Shown piece after piece: positions 1-10,769 of a stretch of 64,000 nt of DNA. The stretch is taken from NCBI RefSeq assembly GCF_018687355.1, contig NZ_CP061288.1, positions 503,939 to 567,938 of the forward strand, in the 5' to 3' direction. Numbering within the stretch: the stretch's first letter is position 1; each line of letters opens with the position of its first letter. Both the position numbers and the translations under genes were made by a program. A model generated the notes under the pieces. The model made no database searches, was not told the origin of the DNA, and worked only from the letters and a program-made list of their open reading frames with translations. Source of the DNA: Polynucleobacter sp. VK25 (GTDB taxonomy: Bacteria; Pseudomonadota; Gammaproteobacteria; Burkholderiales; Burkholderiaceae).

Positions 1-1989
1 TTGCCTGATGCCTCTTTTGCTGGTCAGCAAGAGACTTTCTTGAACGTCGAAGGCATTGATGATGTTCTGAAGAAGATTCGTGAAGTATTTGCCTCGCTGT
101 ATAACGACCGCGCCATTTCTTACCGCGTTCACAAGGGCTTTGCCCATGCTGAAGTAGCCTTATCTGCTGGTATTCAGCGGATGGTGCGTTCTGACTTAGG
201 TGCTGCTGGCGTGATGTTTACCTTGGATACCGAGTCTGGTTTTGAGGATGTGGTGTTCATTACCTCAAGCTATGGTTTGGGTGAAACAGTGGTGCAGGGT
301 GCAGTGAATCCAGATGAGTTTTATGTATTCAAAACTACGTTAGCCCAGGATAAGAAGGCAATCATTCGCCGCTCCTTGGGTTCTAAGTTAATTCAGATGC
401 AATTTGCTCCTAAGGGCTCTGCAGAAAAAGTCCAGACAGTAGATGTATCTCCAGAAAAGCGGAATCGTTTCTCTTTGGAAGATGCAGATATCACTGAGTT
501 GGCTAAGTACGCAGTGATTATTGAGAAACACTACGGTCGTCCAATGGACATCGAGTGGGGTAAAGATGGTCAAGATGGTCGCATCTACATTCTCCAGGCG
601 CGTCCTGAGACTGTAAAGAGTCAGGCAGCTGGCCAAGTAGAAATGCGCTACAAGCTCAAAGGCAGCTCTAAGGTATTAGCAAAAGGTCGCGCAATCGGTC
701 AAAAGATCGGTGCAGGCCCTGTGCGCATTATTCGTGACCCAAGCGAGATGGATCGTGTACAGCCAGGCGACGTATTGGTTGCTGACATGACTGATCCAAA
801 CTGGGAACCAGTGATGAAGCGTGCTTCCGCGATTGTTACTAATCGTGGCGGCCGCACTTGCCACGCCGCCATTATTGCTCGTGAGCTAGGCGTGCCAGCA
901 GTCGTTGGTTGCGGCGATGCGACTGAGCATTTGCAAGACGGCATGATGGTTACGGTATCTTGTGCCGAAGGTGATGAAGGTCATATCTATGACGGCTTAA
1001 TCGAAACTGAAGTCACTGAGGTATCTCGCGGTGTATTGCCTGAGATTCCAGTGAAGATCACCATGAATATTGGTAATCCTCAGTTGGCGTTTGATTTCTG
1101 CCAAATCCCCAATGCAGGTGTTGGCTTGGCTCGTCTCGAGTTCATTATCAATAACTACATTGGCGTGCATCCACGTGCCGTATTGGAATATCCAAACATT
1201 GATCCCGATCTCAAGCGTGCTGTAGAGAGTGTTGCCCGTGGCTACGCTAGTCCACGTCAGTTCTACGAAGACAAGTTGGTTGAAGGTGTGGCAACTATTG
1301 CAGCTGCTTTCTATCCAAAGCCAGTGATTGTTCGTTTATCAGACTTCAAATCCAATGAATATAAGAAATTGATTGGTGGATCACGTTACGAGCCGGATGA
1401 AGAAAATCCAATGTTAGGTTTCCGTGGCGCATCCCGTTATGTATCTGAAGATTTCGGTGAGGCGTTTGCCCTCGAGTGCGCGGCAATGAAGCGTGTGCGT
1501 GAAGACATGGGCTTGGATAACGTTGAGATCATGGTTCCATTCGTGCGCACCATTAATCAGGCTAAGCGCGTCATTGATATGATGGAGAAGTTTGGCCTCA
1601 AGCGTGGCGTTAATGGCTTGCGTCTCATTATGATGTGCGAGATTCCTTCTAATGCAATCTTGGCGGATCAGTTCCTTGAGTACTTTGATGGCTTCTCTAT
1701 CGGCTCAAACGATATGACCCAGTTAACGCTTGGTCTAGATCGCGACTCCGGCATGGAATTGTTGGCAATTGACTTTGATGAACGTGATCCAGCGGTGGAG
1801 TTCATGATTGCTCGTTCAATTGATGCTTGCCGTAAGCAAAACAAGTATGTCGGTATTTGCGGACAGGGTCCATCAGACCATCCAGACTTTGCCCGTTGGC
1901 TAGTTGAGAAAGGGATTACTTCTATCTCATTGAATCCAGATAGCGTTGTTGCTACTTGGGAGATGCTAGGTAAGAACTTAAAAGCTTAA
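1..1989 (+). CDS. ppsA: Phosphoenolpyruvate synthase, 5'-truncated by the window edge
   Basis: Converts pyruvate, ATP and water to phosphoenolpyruvate, AMP and phosphate for gluconeogenesis in the cytosol. The visible 662 residues begin inside the pyruvate/ATP-binding domain ([12 protein letters not shown]); the TTG at base 1 is a leucine codon, not a start. The phosphohistidine domain carries [15 protein letters not shown] with the His at visible residue 288. The family His is about 421, so roughly 133 N-terminal residues are missing. The C-terminal PEP/pyruvate-binding barrel shows [16 protein letters not shown] and the [13 protein letters not shown] segment with the catalytic Cys. The gene ends normally and is followed by a clear intrinsic terminator. 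PpsA is favoured over PPDK by the [12 protein letters not shown] wording and domain order. Confidence 0.97.
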   Translation: MPDASFAGQQETFLNVEGIDDVLKKIREVFASLYNDRAISYRVHKGFAHAEVALSAGIQRMVRSDLGAAGVMFTLDTESGFEDVVFITSSYGLGETVVQGAVNPDEFYVFKTTLAQDKKAIIRRSLGSKLIQMQFAPKGSAEKVQTVDVSPEKRNRFSLEDADITELAKYAVIIEKHYGRPMDIEWGKDGQDGRIYILQARPETVKSQAAGQVEMRYKLKGSSKVLAKGRAIGQKIGAGPVRIIRDPSEMDRVQPGDVLVADMTDPNWEPVMKRASAIVTNRGGRTCHAAIIARELGVPAVVGCGDATEHLQDGMMVTVSCAEGDEGHIYDGLIETEVTEVSRGVLPEIPVKITMNIGNPQLAFDFCQIPNAGVGLARLEFIINNYIGVHPRAVLEYPNIDPDLKRAVESVARGYASPRQFYEDKLVEGVATIAAAFYPKPVIVRLSDFKSNEYKKLIGGSRYEPDEENPMLGFRGASRYVSEDFGEAFALECAAMKRVREDMGLDNVEIMVPFVRTINQAKRVIDMMEKFGLKRGVNGLRLIMMCEIPSNAILADQFLEYFDGFSIGSNDMTQLTLGLDRDSGMELLAIDFDERDPAVEFMIARSIDACRKQNKYVGICGQGPSDHPDFARWLVEKGITSISLNPDSVVATWEMLGKNLKA

Positions 1990-2011
1990 TCAACATCGCA
2001 AGCACCAAAGC

Positions 2012-2040
2012 AAAAGGCCTAGATTCTTCTAGGCCTTTTT
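2012..2040. terminator. Intrinsic terminator after ppsA, probably bidirectional
   Basis: A perfect 12-base-pair stem (AAAAGGCCTAGA with TCTAGGCCTTTT, loop TTCT) is followed by T's on the plus strand. The A-run at its left arm becomes a T-run on the minus strand, so it can also stop the converging Anbu operon that ends at 2077. Confidence 0.9.
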
Positions 2041-2076
2041 GTTTATGGATGCACCCAACGCACGTTTGCTGGAGAC

Positions 2077-2943
2077 TTACTTTTTCTTAGTAACCACCTT
2101 CTTCATTGCAACTTTCTTTGCAGGAGCTGCCTTCGGTGCTCTTCCTTTTGATGGGGGATGATTGATCGGAACAATACCCATTTTTTTAGCGGGAGTGGAA
2201 ATGTCCCGCGATTTATTCGCACCACTCCAACTTGGTTCCGCGATGGAGTTAAATGCCTCACGTAGCTTCTCGCCCCACGCTTGATGAATCATTGCGAAAT
2301 AAGGGTTTGCATCATCTAGAGTAACTAGCTTAGTGGCTTTCAGAGAATTTTTTTCATAAACCAGCATGTCTAGAGGCAACCCAACAGAAATATTACTTTT
2401 CAGAGTGGAGTCCATGGAGATGAGGGCACACTTGGTTGCCAGGTTCAGTGGCGTGTTGAAATTCAGCACGCGGTCCAAGATTGGCTTTCCATACTTGGAT
2501 TCACCAATCTGGAAGTAACAGGTCTCCGGGGTGGCTTCAATAAAGTTTCCTGCCGAGTAAACATTGAATAAGCGAGGTTTTTCACCTTTCACTTGGCCAC
2601 CAAAAATCATATTGCAATTAAATTCGAGCCCAGCCTTTTCAAGGGCTACATGATCGCGTTCATAAACTTGTTTGATCGCATCACCCACAACGACCACAGC
2701 TTCGTAAGAATTTTTAGCTGTCCAAAGGTTCTTGCCTTTAACGAGCTGTCCTTGAAGCAGAATTTCTTTAACGGACTGAGTAATAGCGAGATTGCCGGCA
2801 CTCATTAATGTAAAGAAGCGATCCTTGTTTTGAAACAAGGTCATTTTTCTAAAGGTGCCTATTTGGTCTACGCCAGCATTAGTGCGCGTATCTGATAAAA
2901 ATACAAGACCATCGTTAAGGCAAAGCCCAATGCAATACGTCAT
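2077..2943 (-). CDS. Anbu proteasome-like peptidase with basic C-terminal tail
   Basis: Anbu (ancestral beta-subunit) belongs to the Ntn-hydrolase proteasome family alongside HslV and 20S beta subunits; its physiological substrate is not settled. The start MTYCIGLCLNDG places Thr2 where the nucleophilic Thr1 would be exposed after Met removal. SDTRTNAG supplies the Asp17-equivalent and FRKM the Lys33-equivalent. At 288 residues it is about 40 longer than the roughly 240-250 usual for Anbu. The extra part, from about residue 245, is Pro/Ala/Lys-rich and ends in runs of lysine. It is the last gene of a four-gene minus-strand operon, 53 bases after the transglutaminase-like gene. HslV is unlikely because no hslU lies nearby and the operon partners are those typical of Anbu. 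Confidence 0.9.
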   Translation of the reverse strand: MTYCIGLCLNDGLVFLSDTRTNAGVDQIGTFRKMTLFQNKDRFFTLMSAGNLAITQSVKEILLQGQLVKGKNLWTAKNSYEAVVVVGDAIKQVYERDHVALEKAGLEFNCNMIFGGQVKGEKPRLFNVYSAGNFIEATPETCYFQIGESKYGKPILDRVLNFNTPLNLATKCALISMDSTLKSNISVGLPLDMLVYEKNSLKATKLVTLDDANPYFAMIHQAWGEKLREAFNSIAEPSWSGANKSRDISTPAKKMGIVPINHPPSKGRAPKAAPAKKVAMKKVVTKKK

Positions 2944-2996
2944 ACCTAAACCCTCTTCATTATTTCTTGAGATTATCTCTTAAAAGACAGGCAGAT

Positions 2997-3794
2997 CTAA
3001 GTAAGCTGTTGGATAGAGATATTGGCGCTGAGCTCTTCACCGCCGCCACCGGTACGAACACCCTTAACAGGGGCGGCAGAGTAGTAGTCGCGTCCAATAG
3101 CTAGCCTGATATGGCGTGAATCGATCAAGCAAGCGTGGGTGATATCTACGCTAATCCAGATCCCTTTTTCGATGTCACTACAAAAGTCGATCCAGGCATG
3201 GCTAGCTAAATTAGGCGATTCTTCGGCAAAGAAATATCCGCTGACATATCGAGCTGGGATTCCAGAGGCACGGCATAGGCTCAGCATAATGTGGGCATGA
3301 TCTTGGCAAACACCCGATTTCATAGCAAATGATTGGGCTGCAGTGGTAGCAAAGTTAGTCTGTCCAGGGGTGTACACAATTAAACCCTGAACTGCTTCAG
3401 CGAGTTTAAGTACTTGATCAACCGAATTTTTCTTGGGAATACTATAGGAAAAATATTTCAACATTTCCTCGGTTGGCTCTGTCAAATTGGTTTGTTGTAA
3501 CAGGTAATAAGGTGATACTGCTTTGGCATCGTCGATGAATTCAAATGCATCTTGGGTATGCACTTCGCCTTCAGCCTCAATCATCATTGAGGTGTAGGGA
3601 CTCTCTTGCACAAATACGCTGCAGGCATTTCCAAAAGTATCGATAGAGTTGGATGCCTTAATTGGAGTGCTAATCTTCCACCTATCTACCTGTTGACCTG
3701 CAATAGTTGGTGGAGTCAAACGTAATTCTTGAATGGAGTAGCGCACTGGTGTTTCATAGCGATATTCAGTGCGGTGACGAATCTTTAGGTGCAT
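2997..3794 (-). CDS. Transglutaminase-like cysteine protease of the Anbu operon
   Basis: This is a 265-residue transglutaminase-core family protein with the Cys-His-Asp triad visible: Cys163 in SGVCQDHAH, His199 in ASHAWIDF and Asp217 in WISVDITH. The N-terminal 90 residues form the beta-rich domain common to bacterial members (HRTEYRYETPVRYSIQELRL). No signal peptide is seen, so it should be cytosolic. Bacterial members act as proteases or amide hydrolases more often than as cross-linkers. It sits 18 bases downstream of the alpha-E gene and upstream of Anbu, an association known in many proteobacteria, which suggests that it makes or trims a peptide handled by the operon. The specific substrate is unknown. 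Confidence 0.9.
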   Translation of the reverse strand: MHLKIRHRTEYRYETPVRYSIQELRLTPPTIAGQQVDRWKISTPIKASNSIDTFGNACSVFVQESPYTSMMIEAEGEVHTQDAFEFIDDAKAVSPYYLLQQTNLTEPTEEMLKYFSYSIPKKNSVDQVLKLAEAVQGLIVYTPGQTNFATTAAQSFAMKSGVCQDHAHIMLSLCRASGIPARYVSGYFFAEESPNLASHAWIDFCSDIEKGIWISVDITHACLIDSRHIRLAIGRDYYSAAPVKGVRTGGGGEELSANISIQQLT

Positions 3795-3812
3795 ATATTC
3801 TTTTATAAAGTC

Positions 3813-4790
3813 TTAAGCAACCGCAAGTGGGATGAGGTATGCATTACTAAACTCATCGGCTACGTGATTGATGCGCTCTAAGAAGGCTTCAATAAACTCT
3901 TCTAGGCCTTGCTCAAATACCTCATCAATATCGGAGTAGTCTAGGCTTGCTTTAAGTTTGCCGAGTAAGCGCTCAATTTCTTTTGATTGTTGATTCTTTA
4001 CCTCGGAGATGAGGGGGATTAGTTCGTTGACGCAGCAAACTAAGGAGCGCGGCATTTGTTTATTGAAGATCAAGAGCTGAGCTACCTGCTTAGGGGTTAC
4101 TTGATCTGAGTAGATTTGGCGATAGATCTCAAATGCTGAGACTGAGCGCAGTAAAGCTGCCCAGTGATAGAAGTCAAAGAAGTTCCCATCTGAGCCTTCG
4201 TCAGAACCCTTGGCGGGGTTCAACACTTTGATTGCGGCCTGATCTTCATATTTGTTTTCAAGAATACGTGCAGTGTTATCGGCGCGCTCAAGCAGCGTTC
4301 CTACGCTAATAAAATAAAAGGCTTCGTTCTTGAGCATCGTGCCATAGAGAACGCCTCTAAATAGATGGCAGCGGTGCTTTACCCATTCCAGCAGGCGACT
4401 CGGATCAGCTTGATGCCTTGCCTCCAGGATGCGCTGCAGTTCCAACCAGGTAGTATTTTGAGTTTCCCAAACCTCGGAGGTTATCTTGCCGCGGATGACG
4501 CGAGCATTTTCGCGTGCAGCAAATAAACAGGAGACGATGCTGGAGGGATTGCTGGTTTCATAAATCATGAAATCCAATACATTCTCGCGGTTAACCACAT
4601 CATATTTACTGAGAAAGGCTTCTTCTAGTTTAGAAATCGTCAGTAATTTTTTCCAACTTTGCTCTAAAAACTCAGCAGGCTGCGGAAGAAGGGAGGTTTG
4701 ATGATTTACATCGAGCATGCGGGCGGTATTCTCTGCACGCTCGGTATAACGGGCCATCCAGTAAAGACAATCAGCGGTACGACTTAGCAT
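3813..4790 (-). CDS. Alpha-E domain protein (DUF403 family)
   Basis: This 325-residue, largely helical protein starts MLSRTADCLYWMARYTERAENTAR, the hallmark opening of the alpha-E family (abbreviated here to its well-conserved positions Leu2, Arg4, Trp11, Tyr15 and Glu17). No catalytic motif is known for the family and none is visible. It is almost always encoded beside a circularly permuted ATP-grasp protein, as here, where it lies 17 bases downstream. An upstream AAGGAA ribosome binding site supports the start. A partner or scaffold role for the ATP-grasp ligase is an inference from context. Confidence 0.9.
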   Translation of the reverse strand: MLSRTADCLYWMARYTERAENTARMLDVNHQTSLLPQPAEFLEQSWKKLLTISKLEEAFLSKYDVVNRENVLDFMIYETSNPSSIVSCLFAARENARVIRGKITSEVWETQNTTWLELQRILEARHQADPSRLLEWVKHRCHLFRGVLYGTMLKNEAFYFISVGTLLERADNTARILENKYEDQAAIKVLNPAKGSDEGSDGNFFDFYHWAALLRSVSAFEIYRQIYSDQVTPKQVAQLLIFNKQMPRSLVCCVNELIPLISEVKNQQSKEIERLLGKLKASLDYSDIDEVFEQGLEEFIEAFLERINHVADEFSNAYLIPLAVA

Positions 4791-4807
4791 GTGTTTCCTT
4801 ATTTCCC

Positions 4808-6220
4808 TTACTTTTCCAGCACCCAGGTGTCTTTAGTTCCGCCGCCTTGGGAGGAATTCACTACTAAAGAGCCTTCTTTGAGTGCAACCCTAGTCAATCC
4901 ACCGGGAACCATCTTGATGGTTTTTCCTGAGAGGACAAAGGGTCTTAAATCAATATGTCTTGGCGCAACGCCTGACTCTACAAAAGTAGGACAGGTAGAT
5001 AGCGCTAAAGTAGGTTGAGCAATATATTTATCTGGATTAGCAATGAGATGGGTTCTAAATTCTTCAATCTCTGCTTTGGTGGATGCGGGACCAACCAACA
5101 TACCGTAGCCGCCAGCACCATGTGTCAGTTTGACTACTAGTTTATCTAGGTTTGCTAGGGTATAGGCTAAGTCATCCGTCTTGCGACATTGGAATGTGGG
5201 TACGTTATTGAGGATCGGTTTCTCGCCTAGATAAAACTCAATCATCTCGGGAACATACGGATAAATAGATTTGTCATCAGCAATGCCTGTGCCAATTGCA
5301 TTGGCTAATGTCACATTACCAGCACGATGGGCTGACAATAAACCAGCAACTCCCAGCGTGGAATCTGAGCGGAACGCTAATGGGTCTAAGAAATCATCAT
5401 CGACACGACGGTAGATCACGTCTACTCGCTCAGGGCCTTGAGTGGTGCGCATAAAGACTTGTTCGTTCTTAACAAATAAGTCCTTGCCTTCTACAAGCTC
5501 AACACCCATCTGCTGTGCAAGATAGCTGTGCTCGAAGTACGCCGAGTTGTACATACCTGGTGTCAATACAACCACATTGGGTTTTTTAACGTCATCCGGC
5601 TTAACGGACTTTAGGCATTCCAATAAAAGATCTGGGTAATGCTCTACAGGGGCGATGCGATATTTTTGGAAGAGATCGGGAAAGAGTCGCATCATCATCT
5701 TGCGGTCTTCAACCATGTAAGACACACCAGAAGGAACGCGCAAATTATCTTCTAATACGTAGAACTCACCTTCGCCAGCGCGTACGATATCGATACCGGC
5801 AATTTGCGCATAGATGTCACGCGGCACGCTGACGTTACGCATCTCAGGACGATACTGTGCGTTGTTGTAAATCTGTTCAGCCGGAACAATGCCTGCTTTA
5901 ATAATTTCTTCGTCGTGATATACGTCATAGATAAAGCGATTTAGTGCCTTTACGCGCTGACGCAATCCAGCTTCAAGTTGTTCCCATTCTTTGGCAGTAA
6001 AAATGCGAGGCACTTGATCGAAAGGGATGGTTCTTTCAGAGCCTAGATCATCACCATAGACGGCAAAGGTAATGCCCACTCGTCTGAAGATCAGATCGGC
6101 TTCGGCGCGCTTGAGACCCATGAGGGTGTCACTCTGCTGCTTCAGCCAATTGTGAAAAATTTCGTAGTGGGGGCGCGCTTTGCCTGAGGCGTCGAGCATT
6201 TCATCAAAAGGCAATTTCAT
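4808..6220 (-). CDS. Circularly permuted type 2 ATP-grasp protein
   Basis: ATP-grasp enzymes join a carboxylate to an amine or thiol using ATP; this permuted subgroup is a predicted peptide ligase with unknown product. Visible landmarks are the FDEMLDASGKARPHY opening, RRVGITFAVYGDD, the PSGVSYMVEDRK segment, HGAGGYGMLVG as a glycine-rich nucleotide loop, and the C-terminal PRHIDLRPFV stretch. I chose ATG at 6220 (470 residues) because homologues begin close to FDEM. An in-frame ATG at 6292 would add 24 residues that do not resemble the family, and neither start has a strong ribosome binding site. It is the first gene of the Anbu operon. Confidence 0.88.
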   Translation of the reverse strand: MKLPFDEMLDASGKARPHYEIFHNWLKQQSDTLMGLKRAEADLIFRRVGITFAVYGDDLGSERTIPFDQVPRIFTAKEWEQLEAGLRQRVKALNRFIYDVYHDEEIIKAGIVPAEQIYNNAQYRPEMRNVSVPRDIYAQIAGIDIVRAGEGEFYVLEDNLRVPSGVSYMVEDRKMMMRLFPDLFQKYRIAPVEHYPDLLLECLKSVKPDDVKKPNVVVLTPGMYNSAYFEHSYLAQQMGVELVEGKDLFVKNEQVFMRTTQGPERVDVIYRRVDDDFLDPLAFRSDSTLGVAGLLSAHRAGNVTLANAIGTGIADDKSIYPYVPEMIEFYLGEKPILNNVPTFQCRKTDDLAYTLANLDKLVVKLTHGAGGYGMLVGPASTKAEIEEFRTHLIANPDKYIAQPTLALSTCPTFVESGVAPRHIDLRPFVLSGKTIKMVPGGLTRVALKEGSLVVNSSQGGGTKDTWVLEK

Positions 6221-6352
6221 AGTTACTAAACTAATGCCTTTATAAAAGCTGGAATGAATGATTTGTAGCGGCTTGGTGCTAAATTGCACCATAAAAGTGC
6301 ATAAATGCTCAGATATTCGCCCTGAGGGCAGTCTACCCTAGTATTTCGCTGA

Positions 6353-6805
6353 TTAGGCGTTTAGATCGCCTCTAGCAATACGTCCTTTTTGGACTTCCCA
6401 CTCACGTTCTTTGGTTGCGGCGCGTTTGTCATGTTGCTTTTTGCCTCTAGCCAGGCCAATCTCACATTTGACATTGCCTTTGGAGAAATGCAGGTTGAGA
6501 GGAACTAGGGTGTAGCCCTTTTGCTCTACCTTGCCAATGAGTTTGCGAATTTCAATGGCGTTCAGAAGGAGCTTTCTGGTGCGCGTGTTATCTGGCAGGA
6601 TATGGGTAGAGGCTGAGAGTAGCGGGGTGATATGGCAGCCAATCAAAAATAGCTCCGCCTTGCGAATGACGACATACGCTTCTTTAATGTGCACGCGACC
6701 TGCGCGGATGGCTTTTACTTCCCAGCCTTCCAGTACAAGCCCTGCCTCAAAACGTTCCTCGACAAAATAATCGAAGAAGGCTTTTTTGTTATCGACGATA
6801 CTCAT
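6353..6805 (-). CDS. smpB: SsrA-binding protein SmpB
   Basis: SmpB binds tmRNA and brings it to stalled ribosomes for trans-translation. The 150 residues start [22 protein letters not shown] and contain the conserved [12 protein letters not shown] element and the [10 protein letters not shown] segment of the OB-fold core (first part given only through residue 22 landmarks: Asn6, Lys7, Phe11, Glu16). The basic C-terminal tail ([10 protein letters not shown]) is the part that enters the decoding centre as a helix. The length is typical. It diverges from ratA with only 25 bases between starts, so promoters overlap the 5' regions. No tmRNA gene was recognised in the window. Confidence 0.96.
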   Translation of the reverse strand: MSIVDNKKAFFDYFVEERFEAGLVLEGWEVKAIRAGRVHIKEAYVVIRKAELFLIGCHITPLLSASTHILPDNTRTRKLLLNAIEIRKLIGKVEQKGYTLVPLNLHFSKGNVKCEIGLARGKKQHDKRAATKEREWEVQKGRIARGDLNA

Positions 6806-6830
6806 ATTTATTTAGCTCTCAAGAACGATT

Positions 6831-7262
6831 ATGGCAGACGTCTACAAGACCGTTTTAATTGGCCAATCAGCCGACCGCATGTACGGTTTGGTGACTGATG
6901 TTGCCCGCTATCCCGAGTTCCTGCCTTGGTGTGGCGGGGTAGAAATTTTTGAGCAGACCGAGACCGTGCTCGACGCCAAAATCAACATCAATTTCAAGGG
7001 CATTACCCAGTATTTCCACACGCGAAATGTCAATCATCGCCCTGAAACCATTGATATGGTGTTTGTAGACGGCCCGTTTAAGCATTTTTCTGGGCAGTGG
7101 AACTTTATCCCCTTGCGGGAGGATGCTTGTAAGGTGGAATTTAAGCTTCACTGGGAGTTTAAGAGCGTCATCCTCGACAAGATCATTGGCCCAGTTTTTG
7201 GCCACATTGCAGGTACATTCGTCGATTGCTTTGTAAGGCGTGCCGAGGACCTCTATGGCTGA
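6831..7262 (+). CDS. ratA: RatA/Coq10-type START-domain protein
   Basis: This single-domain SRPBCC/START protein is 143 residues long. Family members are RatA, reported to block 70S ribosome assembly in Escherichia coli, and Coq10, a ubiquinone-binding protein. The opening VARYPEFLPWCGG and the GPFKHFSGQW segment are typical. The neighbourhood smpB / ratA / rnfH is the classic proteobacterial arrangement. Its stop overlaps the rnfH start by 8 bases, implying translational coupling. Whether it acts as toxin or quinone chaperone cannot be told from sequence. Confidence 0.88.
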   Translation: MADVYKTVLIGQSADRMYGLVTDVARYPEFLPWCGGVEIFEQTETVLDAKININFKGITQYFHTRNVNHRPETIDMVFVDGPFKHFSGQWNFIPLREDACKVEFKLHWEFKSVILDKIIGPVFGHIAGTFVDCFVRRAEDLYG

Positions 7263-7605
7263 GCGCTCGCTAGACCTGATTCTCTGTGATGCCAGGCAGG
7301 GGGAGCCAGAACTAAGGCCATTCAAACTCATTTTGGGCTCTGAAGAGACTGCAACAGTTGGCTTAGCCCTGATGCGGGCTGGTATCGCCTTTGGTCAAGA
7401 AGACCCTGTTTTAGCCAGAAAAGGCTGCTTTGGGGTCTTTGGCAAGCGCAAGGATTGGGATAGCCCGATTTATGCTGGAGACCGCTTAGAGCTTTATTCA
7501 CCGCTATTAATTGACCCTAAGACGGTTAGACGCAAGAAGGCTAATCAGAACCAGGATGCCAAATTCCAGGCTGCCGCAGCTAAAAGAAAGGCTAGGAGGC
7601 TATAA
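7255..7605 (+). CDS. rnfH: RnfH family ubiquitin-like protein
   Basis: This is a 116-residue UPF0125/RnfH protein with a predicted beta-grasp fold; its function is unproven despite the name. Conserved features are the AGIAFGQ region, GVFGKR and the GDRLELYSPLLIDPK block near residues 75-90. The start at 7255 is chosen over the in-frame ATG at 7240 because a GAGGA site lies about 7 bases upstream of 7255 and homologues begin here. The C-terminal 25 residues are Lys/Ala/Gln-rich. It is the second gene of the ratA-rnfH pair. A perfect TATAAT overlaps its stop codon, probably serving guaB. Confidence 0.88.
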   Translation: MAERSLDLILCDARQGEPELRPFKLILGSEETATVGLALMRAGIAFGQEDPVLARKGCFGVFGKRKDWDSPIYAGDRLELYSPLLIDPKTVRRKKANQNQDAKFQAAAAKRKARRL

Positions 7606-7606
7606 T
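7601..7606 (+). promoter_or_regulatory. Candidate -10 element for guaB overlapping the rnfH stop
   Basis: A consensus TATAAT covers the rnfH TAA stop and lies 25 bases before the guaB ATG, giving a predicted leader of about 15-20 bases. No good -35 hexamer stands 16-18 bases upstream, so the promoter call rests on the -10 alone. Confidence 0.35.
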
Positions 7607-7622
7607 CTGTTTTTGCGACTAG

Positions 7623-9095
<1,473 letters not shown>

Positions 9096-9131
9096 CAACT
9101 ATAAAAAGCTGAAATAAAGGCTGATCTTTTC

Positions 9132-10739
9132 GTGCACGACAAAATACTGATTCTCGACTTTGGTTCACAAGTAACTCAACTGATTGCTCGGCGCGTGCGC
9201 GATGGGCGCGTGTATTCAGAAATTCATCCGTACGACTGCGATCCAGAATTTATTCGTAAGTTCATTCAAGAACAGGGTGGCAAGGGCATCATCCTTTCTG
9301 GCGGTCCTAGCTCTGTAACTGAAGAGGGTAGTCCACGTGCGCCACAGATCGTTTTCGAGCTTGGCGTCCCTGTTTTAGGAATTTGCTACGGCATGCAAAC
9401 CATGGCTACCCAATTGGGTGGCGCAGTTGCTTCTGCAGAGTCATTGGGTAAGGCTCGTGAATTTGGTTATTCAGAAGTGCGTGCACATGGCCACACTAAT
9501 TTGCTCAAAGGCATTCAGGACTTTTCAACTAGTGAAGGTCATGGCATTTTGAAGGTGTGGATGAGTCATGGTGACTCAGTCACTGCATTGCCACCATCAT
9601 TTAAGTTAATGGCTTCAACCGAGTCCTGCCCAATTGCTGGTATGGCCGATGAAGCGCGTCGCTTCTATGCCTTCCAATTTCATCCTGAGGTAACTCATAC
9701 TATTCAAGGCACTGCCATCATTGAGCGCTTTGTGCACGAGATTTGCCAATGTAAACCTGACTGGGTCATGGGCGATTACATTGCTGAAGCTGTTGAGAGC
9801 ATTCGTAAACAAGTTGGCGACGAGGAAGTCATTCTTGGCTTATCTGGTGGAGTTGACTCTAGCGTTGCCGCAGCCTTAATTCATCGTGCAATTGGCGATC
9901 AACTCACTTGCGTGTTTGTTGATCATGGCCTGCTTCGTCTGAATGAAGGCGACATGGTCATGGAGATGTTCGCACGTAACCTGGGTGTAAAGGTAATTCG
10001 GGTTGATGCTAAAGAGAAATTCATGGGTGAGTTGGCTGGTGTTGCCGACCCGGAAGCCAAGCGCAAGATCATCGGTAAAGAATTTGTAGAAATATTCCAG
10101 GCTGAATCCGGAAAGATTCAGAATGCCAAATGGCTTGCTCAAGGAACAATTTACCCAGACGTGATTGAGTCTGCAGGTAAGGGTAAGAAGGGCGCGCATA
10201 CAATTAAGAGTCACCATAACGTTGGTGGCCTGCCTGAAGATATGCATCTCAAATTATTGGAGCCATTACGTGAGCTCTTTAAGGATGAGGTGCGTGAGCT
10301 TGGTGTTGCGCTAGGTTTGCCGCGCGAGATGGTATATCGCCATCCATTCCCAGGCCCCGGGCTTGGTGTTCGCATCTTAGGTGAAGTTAAAGCAGAATTT
10401 GCCAGCTTGTTACAACGTGCCGACGCAATTTTTATCGAAGAGTTGCGCAATACGATTGATGAGGCAAGTCAGAAGTCTTGGTATGACCTTACTAGTCAAG
10501 CCTTTGCTGTATTCCTCCCAGTGAAATCTGTTGGCGTGATGGGCGATGGCAGAACATACGAATACGTTGTTGCTCTTAGAGCGGTACAAACTCAAGACTT
10601 TATGACTGCGCATTGGGCTCATCTGCCACATGACCTGCTTGGTAAAGTATCTAACCGCATCATCAATGAGGTACGTGGTATCAATCGAGTTGTATACGAC
10701 ATCAGCGGAAAACCGCCAGCAACAATCGAGTGGGAATAA
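9132..10739 (+). CDS. guaA: GMP synthase (glutamine-hydrolysing)
   Basis: GuaA aminates XMP to GMP using ATP and glutamine. The 535 residues hold a class I glutamine amidotransferase domain with nucleophile Cys85 in GICYGMQ and the FHPEVTH His/Glu pair. Then come the ATP pyrophosphatase P-loop ([13 protein letters not shown]) and the C-terminal dimerisation domain ending IEWE. Translation starts at GTG 9132; the [17 protein letters not shown] opening matches family N-termini, so no upstream ATG is needed. It is followed after 30 bases by the DUF455 gene. Confidence 0.98.
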   Translation: MHDKILILDFGSQVTQLIARRVRDGRVYSEIHPYDCDPEFIRKFIQEQGGKGIILSGGPSSVTEEGSPRAPQIVFELGVPVLGICYGMQTMATQLGGAVASAESLGKAREFGYSEVRAHGHTNLLKGIQDFSTSEGHGILKVWMSHGDSVTALPPSFKLMASTESCPIAGMADEARRFYAFQFHPEVTHTIQGTAIIERFVHEICQCKPDWVMGDYIAEAVESIRKQVGDEEVILGLSGGVDSSVAAALIHRAIGDQLTCVFVDHGLLRLNEGDMVMEMFARNLGVKVIRVDAKEKFMGELAGVADPEAKRKIIGKEFVEIFQAESGKIQNAKWLAQGTIYPDVIESAGKGKKGAHTIKSHHNVGGLPEDMHLKLLEPLRELFKDEVRELGVALGLPREMVYRHPFPGPGLGVRILGEVKAEFASLLQRADAIFIEELRNTIDEASQKSWYDLTSQAFAVFLPVKSVGVMGDGRTYEYVVALRAVQTQDFMTAHWAHLPHDLLGKVSNRIINEVRGINRVVYDISGKPPATIEWE

Positions 10740-10769
10740 GGGGCGGGCTACACCAGCCTACTATTTCCT

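Noticed and set aside
1..30. TTG at base 1 as the start of ppsA
   Set aside because: It is an internal Leu codon; the family sequence continues about 133 residues upstream.
6221..6352. Sigma-54 promoter or NtrC site upstream of the ATP-grasp gene
   Set aside because: TGGTGC-N6-GCACCA is a nice dyad at 6274-6291, but the GG and GC are one base too close for a -24/-12 promoter, and the half-site order is opposite to the NtrC motif.
6867..7331. 154-residue minus-strand open frame over ratA
   Set aside because: Antisense to ratA and rnfH, with a composition unlike real proteins; ratA has clear homologues and a better start.
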